From contig NZ_JACHZB010000001.1 of NCBI RefSeq assembly GCF_014193255.1, positions 1,024,018 through 1,088,017 on the forward strand: DNA of 64,000 bases. The letters run 5' to 3'. Below, piece by piece: positions 7,793-15,929 of this stretch (positions are counted from its first letter, which is position 1; each line of letters opens with the position of its first letter). Source of the stretch: Rhizobium sp. BK196 (GTDB lineage: Bacteria; Pseudomonadota; Alphaproteobacteria; Rhizobiales; Rhizobiaceae). The position numbers and the translations under genes are program-made. Below the pieces are notes generated by a model. That model was not told the DNA's origin. It saw nothing but the letters and a program-made list of their open reading frames with translations, and did no database searches.

Positions 7793-8714
7793 CAGATCGT
7801 TCCGGCTTATGGTTCTGATGCCAGTGCTGCGCGATCTCGAGACGGCGCGGGATCCACACCTTGTCGTGCTTCAGCACATATTCCATGAACCGCTTGAGCG
7901 ACGCTGCGCGTCCGGGCCGGCCGACGAGACGGCAATGCAGGCCGACGGACATCATCTTGGGGCTGCCTTCCTTGCCTTCCTCATAGAGCGTGTCGAAGGC
8001 GTCCTTGAGATAGGTGAAGAACTGATCGCCGGAATTGAAGCCCTGCGGCGTGGCAAAGCGCATGTCGTTGGTTTCGAGCGTATAGGGGATGATCAGGAAG
8101 GGACTTTCGTCGACGCTCTTGACCCAATAGGGCAGATCGTCGGCATAGGAGTCCGACGAATACAAGAAACCGCCCTCCTCCTGCACCAGCCGCAGCGTAT
8201 TGTCGGAAGGCTTGCCCTGGTACATGCCATAGGGCCGCTCCCCCGTCAGCTCGGTATGCAGGCGCACAGCTTCGAGAATATGCTTGCGCTCAAGATCTTC
8301 GGAAAAATCCTTGTATTCCAGCCAGCGATAGCCGTGACTGGCGATCTCCCAGCCGGCTTCCTTCATGGCGGCGACTGCTTCCGGATTGCGGGCCATGGCA
8401 AGCGTCACCCCATAGACGGTCGCCTGAACCTTGAGGTCGGTGAAAAGACGCCAGAGCCGCCAGAAGCCGGCACGGGAGCCGTATTCGTAGATCGACTCCA
8501 TGTTGAGATTGCGCTGGTTCGGCCAGGGCTGCGCGCCGACGATTTCCGACAGCAGGTTTTCCGAAGCCGGATCGCCATCGAGGATCGAGCTTTCGCCGCC
8601 CTCCTCGTAATTGATGACGAACTGCACTGCAACGCGTGCCTCGCCGGGCCATTTCGGGTCGGGCGTCTTGCGCCCATAACCGATGAGATTGCGCGGATAG
8701 GTCTCGGATACCAT
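7779..8714 (-). CDS. puuE: Allantoinase, polysaccharide-deacetylase fold
   Basis: A 311-residue PuuE-type allantoinase, which opens allantoin to allantoate. It belongs to the NodB/polysaccharide deacetylase superfamily, unrelated to AllB amidohydrolases. Typical features are NLIGYGRKTPDPKWP at the N-terminus, VINYEEGGESS, the segment EIASHGYRWLEY, and the C-terminal MSVGLHCRLVGRPGR. ATG at 8714 is preceded by AAAAGGTG; a TTG one codon earlier is also possible. It is the first gene of the purine operon; the promoter should lie between 8715 and 8813. Confidence 0.92.
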   Translation of the reverse strand: MVSETYPRNLIGYGRKTPDPKWPGEARVAVQFVINYEEGGESSILDGDPASENLLSEIVGAQPWPNQRNLNMESIYEYGSRAGFWRLWRLFTDLKVQATVYGVTLAMARNPEAVAAMKEAGWEIASHGYRWLEYKDFSEDLERKHILEAVRLHTELTGERPYGMYQGKPSDNTLRLVQEEGGFLYSSDSYADDLPYWVKSVDESPFLIIPYTLETNDMRFATPQGFNSGDQFFTYLKDAFDTLYEEGKEGSPKMMSVGLHCRLVGRPGRAASLKRFMEYVLKHDKVWIPRRLEIAQHWHQNHKPERSDDFA

Positions 8715-8813
8715 CAAATCACCTTTTGAAAAGACAGGTGAAACGGTAGCATCCGTGCGCGGAAAGTCGAGGCGTAAAAGTGCGTATCTGACCTTCAGCC
8801 CGAGATGCGAGCC

Positions 8814-9521
8814 TCAGGCGATCTTGCGCGCACTCACCCTGCCCATCGGATGCAGCGAGTGCACCCGGAACGGGCCGCCGGCACCTTCCTCGATCATCAG
8901 CGCGACACTCGAAACCGTTACCGGCTCGGCAAGCACCGGATCGAATATCGATCGCAGCGCCTGTTCGATGCGCGGCATATCGACGGCATTGACCGGCCCG
9001 GTGACCGGCATATGGAAGCGGAACTCGTCCATCACATAAGGATTGCCCCAGCGATGCAAATTCGCAAACTGCGCCGCCGAAAGTCCGTCAGGATCGCTGC
9101 GCTCTATATCCGCCTCGCTGAGGGGCGCGCGGAAACGGTCGAACTCTTGGACGATTGCGCAAGAGAGGTGATGAAGCTGATCGCAGGGGCGGATCGGCGA
9201 CAGGCTGTAGAAAGTGCCGAGACGCGCAACTTCAAGACGCGGAATCCGGAAAGGCGAAAGCGTCCCGCAGAACCGCATGAGATCGCGCAGAAGTTGCGGT
9301 TCGGACACGTCGGACGAGAGATGGAAAGGGGCCTTCAGCACACCGTGGAATCCGTAGCGGCGGGGCACTGCCGTATGAAAGGCGATCTCGTGGATGCCGA
9401 GACCGCGGATTGCCGGCGGCTCGACCATTTCGCCCGAAAATACGTTGCGGCCAAGCCAATTGGCCGCCACATGCGAGAGCGGATCGCTCGCTGATGGCGT
9501 GAAGCAAATGGCATAGCGCAT
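8814..9521 (-). CDS. DUF1045 family protein (2H phosphodiesterase-like)
   Basis: A 235-residue DUF1045 protein, a family often found in phosphonate-use operons and related to 2H phosphodiesterases. Two His-containing motifs can be seen: HGVLKAPFHL around residue 60 and FRFHMPVTGPV around residue 165, consistent with paired H-x-T/S-type sites. ATG at 9521 has a good ribosome site (GGAGG); an upstream in-frame start at 9581 lacks one. It lies just upstream of the purine operon on the same strand, about 100 bases away. No phosphonate genes are near, so the substrate is unknown. Confidence 0.78.
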   Translation of the reverse strand: MRYAICFTPSASDPLSHVAANWLGRNVFSGEMVEPPAIRGLGIHEIAFHTAVPRRYGFHGVLKAPFHLSSDVSEPQLLRDLMRFCGTLSPFRIPRLEVARLGTFYSLSPIRPCDQLHHLSCAIVQEFDRFRAPLSEADIERSDPDGLSAAQFANLHRWGNPYVMDEFRFHMPVTGPVNAVDMPRIEQALRSIFDPVLAEPVTVSSVALMIEEGAGGPFRVHSLHPMGRVSARKIA

Positions 9522-9637
9522 GCAATTTTCCTCCATCTGATTGAAGTGGGCGCGGATCGCTCCCGCGCCGCCGATGCGCAAGCAGATAGGTGATTTGCAT
9601 GACAGAATAACGAAGCGGAGCGTCTTCTAATTCACGT

Positions 9638-10816
9638 TTAACGTGAAGAGACTGCGATGTGGCTTGAAATTGCAAAGCTTTCCGGCAACAAAAATTCTGT
9701 ATTTGCATCGCTTGCAATGCATATCGCCGCTTCCGCAAGCCGGTGCGCGAGCCCGAAGCTGACCTTGAAACCGCCGGTCAGGGCAATGAGATTGTGATTC
9801 TCGGGATAGGCGCCGACCATCGGATCGCGGTCGATCGCCTTGGGGCGCAATCCGGCCCAGCGCTCGATGACAGGCGCGTCACGCAGCGCGGGAACCATCT
9901 CGCGGGCGGCCTCGATCAGCGCGTCGAGCTGCTCATCGGTGGAAAAGGGATCGGCAAAGCTATTCTCGCTCGTGCTGCCGACAGCCACATGCCGGCCCTC
10001 ATGCGCGACCACATAGAGGCCATCGCGAAAGATCGTCGGCAGGCCGGGATCGATATCGGCCGCAAGCAGCGCCGCCTGCCCTTTCACAGCTTGCCCGAGA
10101 GGTTTCTGCAACCGTGGCGTCAGCTTCTCCAGAAAGGGAAACGAGCGATATCCCGCGGCAAGGATGCAGCGGCTGAAAGCGATCACTCCGCCCTCGATCG
10201 CCGCCGTCCCCCGCGCCGGATGGAGTTCCGTTACCTCCGTATTCTCCAGCACCCGGACATGCCGCGCCTTGCGCAGAAAGGCTTTGAGCGCAGCGATAAG
10301 CAGACGAGGAGCGACACGGGCGGCAAGCGTATCATGCACAAAACCGCTTTCGCCGGCTGCCGCATCGATCCAGCCTTGACCTGGTGGCCGATCCAGCACA
10401 TGCCAATGAAAACGCCGCTCTCCCGCTCTCCAGTGCAGCTCTGCATCTTCGGAATGGCCCGACGCGATCTTGCGCAGATGCGGCTTCGGCAACGGAATGA
10501 GCCGGCCGGAGCGTCTGTAGCCCGCCGAAAGCCCGGTCGCGTCCTCGATGGCGGCAATCTCAGCTTCCAGAGAAACCAGCGCATCGAACTGAAACTGCTT
10601 CTTTTCCGACCAGCGATCCGGCATGTGCGGCATCAGCGCGCCGAGAAGCCCGCCACTTGCTCCGCTGCCGAGTCGGCCTGTATCGACAAGCAGGGTGTTG
10701 AGGCCGCGGCGCTCGGCATGAACGGCCGCCCACAGGCCCATGATGCCGCCGCCGACGATGAGGAGATCGATCGATGATTGACCCGGGGCCGGGGCGGGAT
10801 TATCGGCTTTTTCCAT
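9638..10816 (-). CDS. FAD-dependent oxidoreductase, MnmC2-like (DAO family)
   Basis: A 392-residue DAO-type flavoprotein with an N-terminal dinucleotide-binding motif (DLLIVGGGIMGLWAAVHAERRG) and a C-terminal GLRPKAIDRDPMVGA plus LIALTGGFKVSFGLAHRLAE. In enteric MnmC a domain of this type removes carboxymethyl from cmnm5s2U in tRNA, and it is fused to the methyltransferase encoded here by the divergent neighbour. That pairing suggests a split MnmC, although other DAO oxidases share these motifs. The first ATG (10816-10814) interlocks with the ATG of the divergent gene (10815-10817); a start slightly further in is possible. Confidence 0.75.
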   Translation of the reverse strand: MEKADNPAPAPGQSSIDLLIVGGGIMGLWAAVHAERRGLNTLLVDTGRLGSGASGGLLGALMPHMPDRWSEKKQFQFDALVSLEAEIAAIEDATGLSAGYRRSGRLIPLPKPHLRKIASGHSEDAELHWRAGERRFHWHVLDRPPGQGWIDAAAGESGFVHDTLAARVAPRLLIAALKAFLRKARHVRVLENTEVTELHPARGTAAIEGGVIAFSRCILAAGYRSFPFLEKLTPRLQKPLGQAVKGQAALLAADIDPGLPTIFRDGLYVVAHEGRHVAVGSTSENSFADPFSTDEQLDALIEAAREMVPALRDAPVIERWAGLRPKAIDRDPMVGAYPENHNLIALTGGFKVSFGLAHRLAEAAICIASDANTEFLLPESFAISSHIAVSSR

Positions 10817-11537
10817 GACAGACATCAATCCCGATCAGATCGGCGCGGGCAAGCCGCAGCCCCTCGAATGGCGCGACGGCGATATGCCCTATTCAACCGC
10901 CTTTGGCGACCACTTTTATTGCCAGACCGACGGACGGCTGGAATGCGGCCACGTCTTCCTCGCCGGAAACGGCCTGCCAGAACGGTGGAATGGCTGCACG
11001 AGCTTTCGCATCGGCGAACTCGGCTTCGGCACCGGGCTGAATTTCTCCGAGACATGGCGGCGGTGGAAACTCTGCCGCCGGCCGGGCCAGCATCTGCATT
11101 TCATGTCCTTCGAGCTTTACCCGATGCGCCGGGAGGAGATCGACCGTGCGCTTGCCCATTGGCCGGAAATCGACCCCGAACGCCAGGCACTCGCTGCCCT
11201 CTGGCCGGATGGCCCTGACGGCATCGTCTCCCTCGACCTCGACGAACAGACGAGGCTCAGCGTCGTCTGCGGCCGCGCGCTCGAAGGCGTCACTGCGGCG
11301 GCTTCCGGTTTCGATGCCTGGTATCTCGACGGCTTCGCCCCATCGCGCAACAGCGACATGTGGTCGGAAGAACTGATGCGCCTCGTCTGCGAAAAGACCG
11401 CTCCCGGCGGAAGCTTCGCGACCTATGCCGCGGCAGGCTTCGTGCGCCGCAACCTCGCGGCGGCCGGCTTCATTGTCGAGCGGCGCAAGGGGTTTGCGGG
11501 CAAGCGGGAAATGCTCTGCGGTGTGAAAAATCAGTAG
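10815..11537 (+). CDS. mnmD: tRNA 5-aminomethyl-2-thiouridine methyltransferase (MnmD / MnmC1 domain)
   Basis: A 240-residue SAM-dependent methyltransferase of the MnmC N-terminal (DUF752) family, which adds the last methyl group of mnm5s2U at the tRNA wobble position. It shows PLEWRDGDMPYSTAFGDHFY at the N-terminus, the SAM loop GELGFGTGLNF near residue 70, and DAWYLDGFAPSRNSDMW near residue 160, all highly typical. It stands alone rather than fused to an oxidoreductase. Its start interlocks with that of the divergent FAD gene. No clear ribosome site is visible before ATG. Confidence 0.88.
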   Translation: MTDINPDQIGAGKPQPLEWRDGDMPYSTAFGDHFYCQTDGRLECGHVFLAGNGLPERWNGCTSFRIGELGFGTGLNFSETWRRWKLCRRPGQHLHFMSFELYPMRREEIDRALAHWPEIDPERQALAALWPDGPDGIVSLDLDEQTRLSVVCGRALEGVTAAASGFDAWYLDGFAPSRNSDMWSEELMRLVCEKTAPGGSFATYAAAGFVRRNLAAAGFIVERRKGFAGKREMLCGVKNQ

Positions 11538-14500
11538 CCCGAGCGGCCCGGCTGCAATTCACTACGGCCAAGCCACTGGCGGATCTTATCCTCCAGAAGT
11601 TCGGGGCTGATTGGCTTGGACATATAATCATCCATCCCCGCATCGAGGCAAAGCTCGCGGTCGCTTTCCAGCGCATGTGCCGTCACACCGATGACAGGCA
11701 CGCGATGGCCCTGCCCCTGTTCCTTCTCGCGGATCAGTTTGGTCGCCTGATGACCGTTCATGACAGGCATGGAAACGTCCATCATGATCAGCCGCGGCGT
11801 ATGCCGCTCCCAGGCCTCCACCGCCTCTTGACCGTTATTGACGACGAGGAAGGAAAGCCCCGTTCCCTGCAGGATCTGCGTGAAGACGATCTGGTTGACC
11901 TCATTGTCTTCGGCAACGAGAACATCGACGAAGTCGGCCTTCCGCTTTTGCGGGATCGGCGCAGGCGCAGGCGGTGCCTGGACCTCCTTTTGCAGCCTTG
12001 CAATTTCGGCCTCGGAAGCCCGTTTGACACGGCTTGCCCGCACCAGTTCGACGACCGTATTGCGCAGCAAATTGGCGCGCGCCGGTTTCATCAGATGCGC
12101 ATGGCCGTTCAACGCCGCAAATTCCTTCTCCGTGCCGGAAATATCCATCGAGGTCAGAAAGATGATCGGCAGATCCAAGAAGCGGCTGTCGGCGCGCAGA
12201 CGGCGGGCTACTTCTGCGCCGTTCATGTCAGGCATATGATAGTCGAGCACGACGGCATCGACCTTGATACCGAGATCGGCGGCAGCGTTCAGAATGGCAA
12301 AACCGGTTGCCCCACCTTCCGCGGCGACCCCGTCGAAGCCCCAGAGGCTAAGCTGTTCGGTCAGGATACGACGATTGACCTCGTTATCGTCGACAACAAG
12401 GATGCGGGCACCCTGCACATTGATCGGCAGCGGTTTCGGTTCGATGCGCGCGGCAGCGACTGCGAAAGGCAGCTTGACGGTAAAGACAGAACCCTTGCCC
12501 CATTCGCTTTCGACATTGACGTAGCCGCCGAAGAGATCGACGAGACCGGCTGTGATCGCAAGGCCGAGGCCGGTCCCCTCATGCCGCCGGGTCGATGAGG
12601 CATCAACCTGCGAGAATTTGTCGAAGACCGTTTCCACCTTCTCGGGCGGAATGCCGATGCCGGTATCCTCGACGCGGATGCTGATCATGATCTCGCCGCC
12701 AGTGGATTGCTCGGAACCGATATCGACGAAAACATGGCCGCGCTCGGTGAATTTGACAGCATTGCCGACGAGATTGGTGACGATCTGGCGGAAGCGCCCG
12801 GCATCGCCGATGACGGCGGCGGGCAGATCAGGCGCGGCGCGCACCAGAAGCTCGATGTCCTTTTCTGCCGCCGGCGAAGATAAGAGCGTCGCCACATCCT
12901 CGACGGCCTCAACCAGATCGAAGGCGGCCTTGCGCAGCTTCATCTGCCCGGCGTCGATCTTCGAGAAATCGAGGATGTCGTTGATGATCGTCAAGAGCGC
13001 ATTGCCCGACTTAACGATAATGTCGACGAAGGTCTTCTGGCGGGTGTCGAGATTGGTCTTGGCCAGCAGTTCCGCCATGCCGAGCACACCGTTCATCGGC
13101 GTGCGGATCTCATGGCTCATATTGGCGAGGAATTCCGACTTGGCGCGATCGGCAGCCTCGGCCCGCGACAGAAGCTGCGTCAGCTCTTCCTCGCGCTGCT
13201 TCATCTCGGTGACGTCGGTGAAGAGCGCCACCCAATGCCGCCGTTCGCTGATGGTGGCTTCCATGTTTACCCAGCGCTCACCCCCGATATGGAAGACGGT
13301 GGAGATCGGCTGGCGCGCGGCAATATTGGTACGCCATTCTTCAAGCGTTTCGGCCGCCTTGTCGCCAAAATCGCCGCGATCGGCGCAGAACTGCAAGAAA
13401 TCGCCCCATTCCCTGCCCGTCTCAGTCAGTTCCGCCGGAATGCGCAGCACTTCGGCAAGCCCGTCATTGGAAAGCTTGATCGCACCGTCCTGGACGATTG
13501 CGAGCCCTTGCGACATGGCATGCGTCGCATCGCGCATCATCTCGCCGAGGCTTTCCAGGGCAGCGCGCGCCTCATGGATTTCCTGCTCGCGCTCGCGCAC
13601 GGCGGAAATATCGGAATAGGTCAGCAGGATGCGGTTGCTGGAAATACGCCTGGAATCGAAAATGACGGACTTCCCGGCCGCCCAGTCGAGCTGGATCGGC
13701 TCCGGGTTTGCCGCCTCGAAAAGCCCCTTGCGGAAGGTATAGATCTCGTCCGGCGTCTGCGTGTCGCCGTAGCGGCCGAGTTCGTAATTGCGCTTGATGA
13801 CATCGATGAACGGCCGCCCATCGAAACGGTCGTCGAGCGGCAGCTCCCAGATGCTGTAGAACTCGTCGTTGACATAGAGGATGGTGTGATCGTTATCGAG
13901 GATCAGCACGCCGACCGGAAGCGAGCGCAGGATGCTCTCGATTTCCTGATGTAGCGCTTCTTCCTGTTCGCGCGCCTCGATCAATTCCTTCTCGCGCGCT
14001 TTCAACGGCGTGATATCGGAGAAGGAACCGACGACATAGCGCTTGCCGTCAGGCGTGACCACCCTGTTGACGCGGGAAATCACCTGGAAGATTTCGCCGT
14101 CTGTATTCGGCAGGGCGCTTTCGACCTCCGTCAACACGCCGTTTTGCAGCGCCTCCAGGTTTTCCTGATAGATCGCCTCGCCGGCCTCCTGCCCGAACAT
14201 CTCATGCTCGGTCATACCAAGCGCTTTGGAACGGGCGTGGCCGGTGAAGGTCTCGTAATATTGGTTGGCATAGACCAGCCGATGCTCCTCGTCGCGCACG
14301 AAGGCGGCGACCGGAAGATCCTCCATGATGGTCCGCAACAGGTCGCGTTCGCGCACGCTTTCATGCCAGGCAGCCTCACCCGCCTGCGCAGAATTGCTGC
14401 CATCCGGCGCATACCTGCTGCCATTGCGATAGGCGGCGTTGACGACCAGCGGCCGGCCGTCCTCGGCGAAGATGCCGATCGGATGGCCGAGTTTTTCGAG

Positions 14501-14917
14501 CGCCGCGCGGATGCGGCCGAGATCGGCCGCCATCGTATCGGCAACCTCCGGAATGGCGCGGCGCGGCTCGCGTGCTTCGAAAATGCCGAGCACATAGGCG
14601 CGGTCATGCGAGGGCGAAAAGCTCTCGATCAGCACCCGCTCGTGGCTGAGACCGGCCGCATCGAAGGAAATGGCGCTCTCTTCCGTACCGAACACCAGCG
14701 CGCGGCGTTCGCGGTCCTCGCGCTCCTCTTCTTCTGGACGGTCGAAGAGTTCGCGGCTGCGCCGGCCGATGAAGTCGGAAATCTCGCGGCCGAAGAAACG
14801 GGCATAGGCCTCGTTGACGGCGACATAGCGAAGTTCGCTGTTTTTGACATAGGCCGGGGTATCCAGATCAGCGATCCGGCTGCAGGCCAGCTCTAGGAGT
14901 TCCCCGGTAGAATTCAA
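11531..14917 (-). CDS. PAS-rich soluble hybrid sensor histidine kinase with two receiver domains
   Basis: A 1128-residue hybrid kinase. No membrane segment or signal peptide is visible, so it is probably cytosolic. In order: about five PAS-like modules in residues 10-585 (for example AYVKNSELRYVAVNEAYARF, AAFVRDEEHRLVYANQYYE, VLILDNDHTILYVNDEFYS); HisKA with NMSHEIRTPMNG and the phospho-accepting His near 602; an HATPase domain with NLVGNAVKFTERGHV and DTGIGIPPE...GTGLGLAI; REC1 with LDYHMPDMNG (Asp near 892); REC2 with MMDVSMPVMNG (Asp near 1047). No separate HPt domain or cognate regulator lies nearby. It is convergent with mnmD and overlaps it by 7 bases. The signal is unknown. Confidence 0.92.
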   Translation of the reverse strand: MNSTGELLELACSRIADLDTPAYVKNSELRYVAVNEAYARFFGREISDFIGRRSRELFDRPEEEEREDRERRALVFGTEESAISFDAAGLSHERVLIESFSPSHDRAYVLGIFEAREPRRAIPEVADTMAADLGRIRAALEKLGHPIGIFAEDGRPLVVNAAYRNGSRYAPDGSNSAQAGEAAWHESVRERDLLRTIMEDLPVAAFVRDEEHRLVYANQYYETFTGHARSKALGMTEHEMFGQEAGEAIYQENLEALQNGVLTEVESALPNTDGEIFQVISRVNRVVTPDGKRYVVGSFSDITPLKAREKELIEAREQEEALHQEIESILRSLPVGVLILDNDHTILYVNDEFYSIWELPLDDRFDGRPFIDVIKRNYELGRYGDTQTPDEIYTFRKGLFEAANPEPIQLDWAAGKSVIFDSRRISSNRILLTYSDISAVREREQEIHEARAALESLGEMMRDATHAMSQGLAIVQDGAIKLSNDGLAEVLRIPAELTETGREWGDFLQFCADRGDFGDKAAETLEEWRTNIAARQPISTVFHIGGERWVNMEATISERRHWVALFTDVTEMKQREEELTQLLSRAEAADRAKSEFLANMSHEIRTPMNGVLGMAELLAKTNLDTRQKTFVDIIVKSGNALLTIINDILDFSKIDAGQMKLRKAAFDLVEAVEDVATLLSSPAAEKDIELLVRAAPDLPAAVIGDAGRFRQIVTNLVGNAVKFTERGHVFVDIGSEQSTGGEIMISIRVEDTGIGIPPEKVETVFDKFSQVDASSTRRHEGTGLGLAITAGLVDLFGGYVNVESEWGKGSVFTVKLPFAVAAARIEPKPLPINVQGARILVVDDNEVNRRILTEQLSLWGFDGVAAEGGATGFAILNAAADLGIKVDAVVLDYHMPDMNGAEVARRLRADSRFLDLPIIFLTSMDISGTEKEFAALNGHAHLMKPARANLLRNTVVELVRASRVKRASEAEIARLQKEVQAPPAPAPIPQKRKADFVDVLVAEDNEVNQIVFTQILQGTGLSFLVVNNGQEAVEAWERHTPRLIMMDVSMPVMNGHQATKLIREKEQGQGHRVPVIGVTAHALESDRELCLDAGMDDYMSKPISPELLEDKIRQWLGRSELQPGRSGY

Positions 14918-15238
14918 AAATCATCACTCCCGCAATGAATGAAATATCTCTGAGAACAACTATAAGACCAAGGCCTTTAACAAGCTGTTAACCATAAACT
15001 CCACAGGCGACGAGTCCGAGCCAGCTTATGAATTTGAGGAACAAAGTGGCGACAAAGGCTTGCACGAAGCTGAAATGGTCAGAAGCTCACGAGGGAAACG
15101 CCGCCAGGCAGTTCGGGTAGGCAAGAAATATGAAGAAAATTTAATCCCGCCGCGGCTTGCGCGACCATTAACGCGCCGTGATCGCAGCGGATTTTGGCGA
15201 TGGCTTCAATGACGAGCCTACCACGAAAGGAATTCGAC
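14918..15238. other. Intergenic region between hybrid kinase and secreted protein
   Basis: This 321-base divergent intergenic region must carry promoters for both flanking genes. I see no tRNA, repeat or long hairpin. A relatively A-rich stretch (15120-15145) could form part of the promoter of the plus-strand gene. Nothing else can be supported. Confidence 0.5.
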
Positions 15239-15550
15239 ATGTCCGTTCTTCATAAGACAATGGCGGCGGGCCTGATTGCACTGACATTTGCCGGCGCCTC
15301 ACTGGCAACGGCCGGGACCGCGAACGCCCGTTCCGGCGATGCTTTCTGGGGCGGCCTTGCCGGTGGCGTCGTCGGCGGCGTTGTGGGTGGGGCGATCGCC
15401 TCACGTCCCGCGTATCCGGCTTATCCCGCCTACCCTGTTTATCGCCCATATCCCGTCTACCGGACCTATTACCGTCCGTCCTATTGCCATATCGAATGGC
15501 GGCACGATGATTGGGGCAACCCCTACCGCGTCAAAGTCTGCCCTGACTAA
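15239..15550 (+). CDS. Small secreted Gly-zipper, Pro/Tyr-repeat protein
   Basis: A 103-residue protein with a clear signal peptide (MAAGLIALTFAGASLATAGTANA), a glycine-zipper segment (FWGGLAGGVVGGVVGGAIA) and then a Tyr/Pro-rich repeat (YPAYPAYPVYRPYPVYRTYY). The last 30 residues (CHIEWRHDDWGNPYRVKVCPD) hold two Cys that could form a disulfide. ATG at 15239 was chosen for the AAAGGA site 8 bases upstream. Such short envelope proteins are common in Rhizobium; the Gly zipper suggests membrane association. Function is unknown. Confidence 0.75.
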   Translation: MSVLHKTMAAGLIALTFAGASLATAGTANARSGDAFWGGLAGGVVGGVVGGAIASRPAYPAYPAYPVYRPYPVYRTYYRPSYCHIEWRHDDWGNPYRVKVCPD

Positions 15551-15929
15551 AAAACGCATCCGGCGCCGATCGACCTCCCGGCGGCGCCGGTCCAATGCGG
15601 TGACGAGTTTCGGTACCGGAACGTTTCGTCGTTTCCATACCTGCCGAGGTCATCGTCGGCCCATCCTCTTGACTTTCGGCGTGAAATAGACCACATGGCA
15701 CTCAGCTTTCACCTTCCGGCCGCCGCGTGAGCGTGCCACTGCAACAGATGCTGAAGAAGGACAGAGCGCATTCCGATAATGCCGCGACCCAAGAGCGGCA
15801 AGACGCGCTGGAAAGCTTTTTCCAACTTACAAGTTCCCATTTCACGCGGGGTTCTTGACGCCAGATTGACACCGGACCGCAATGTCGCGATCCGGCGTTT
15901 ATGTTTGGCGCGCCCTAAAAGGTTATGAC
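15551..15929. other. Intergenic region with a GC-rich inverted repeat
   Basis: Just after the secreted-protein stop there is a 9-base inverted repeat, CCGGCGCCG (15560-15568) and CGGCGCCGG (15582-15590), which could end or protect the transcript although no T-run follows. The remainder, up to the helicase start, shows no convincing gene. Confidence 0.45.

Noticed and set aside
5954..7888. Long open frame of 644 codons on the plus strand
   Set aside because: It lies opposite mntA, alc and uraD, which have clear motifs, and its own translation is Arg/His-rich without any recognisable domain; it is a GC-bias shadow.
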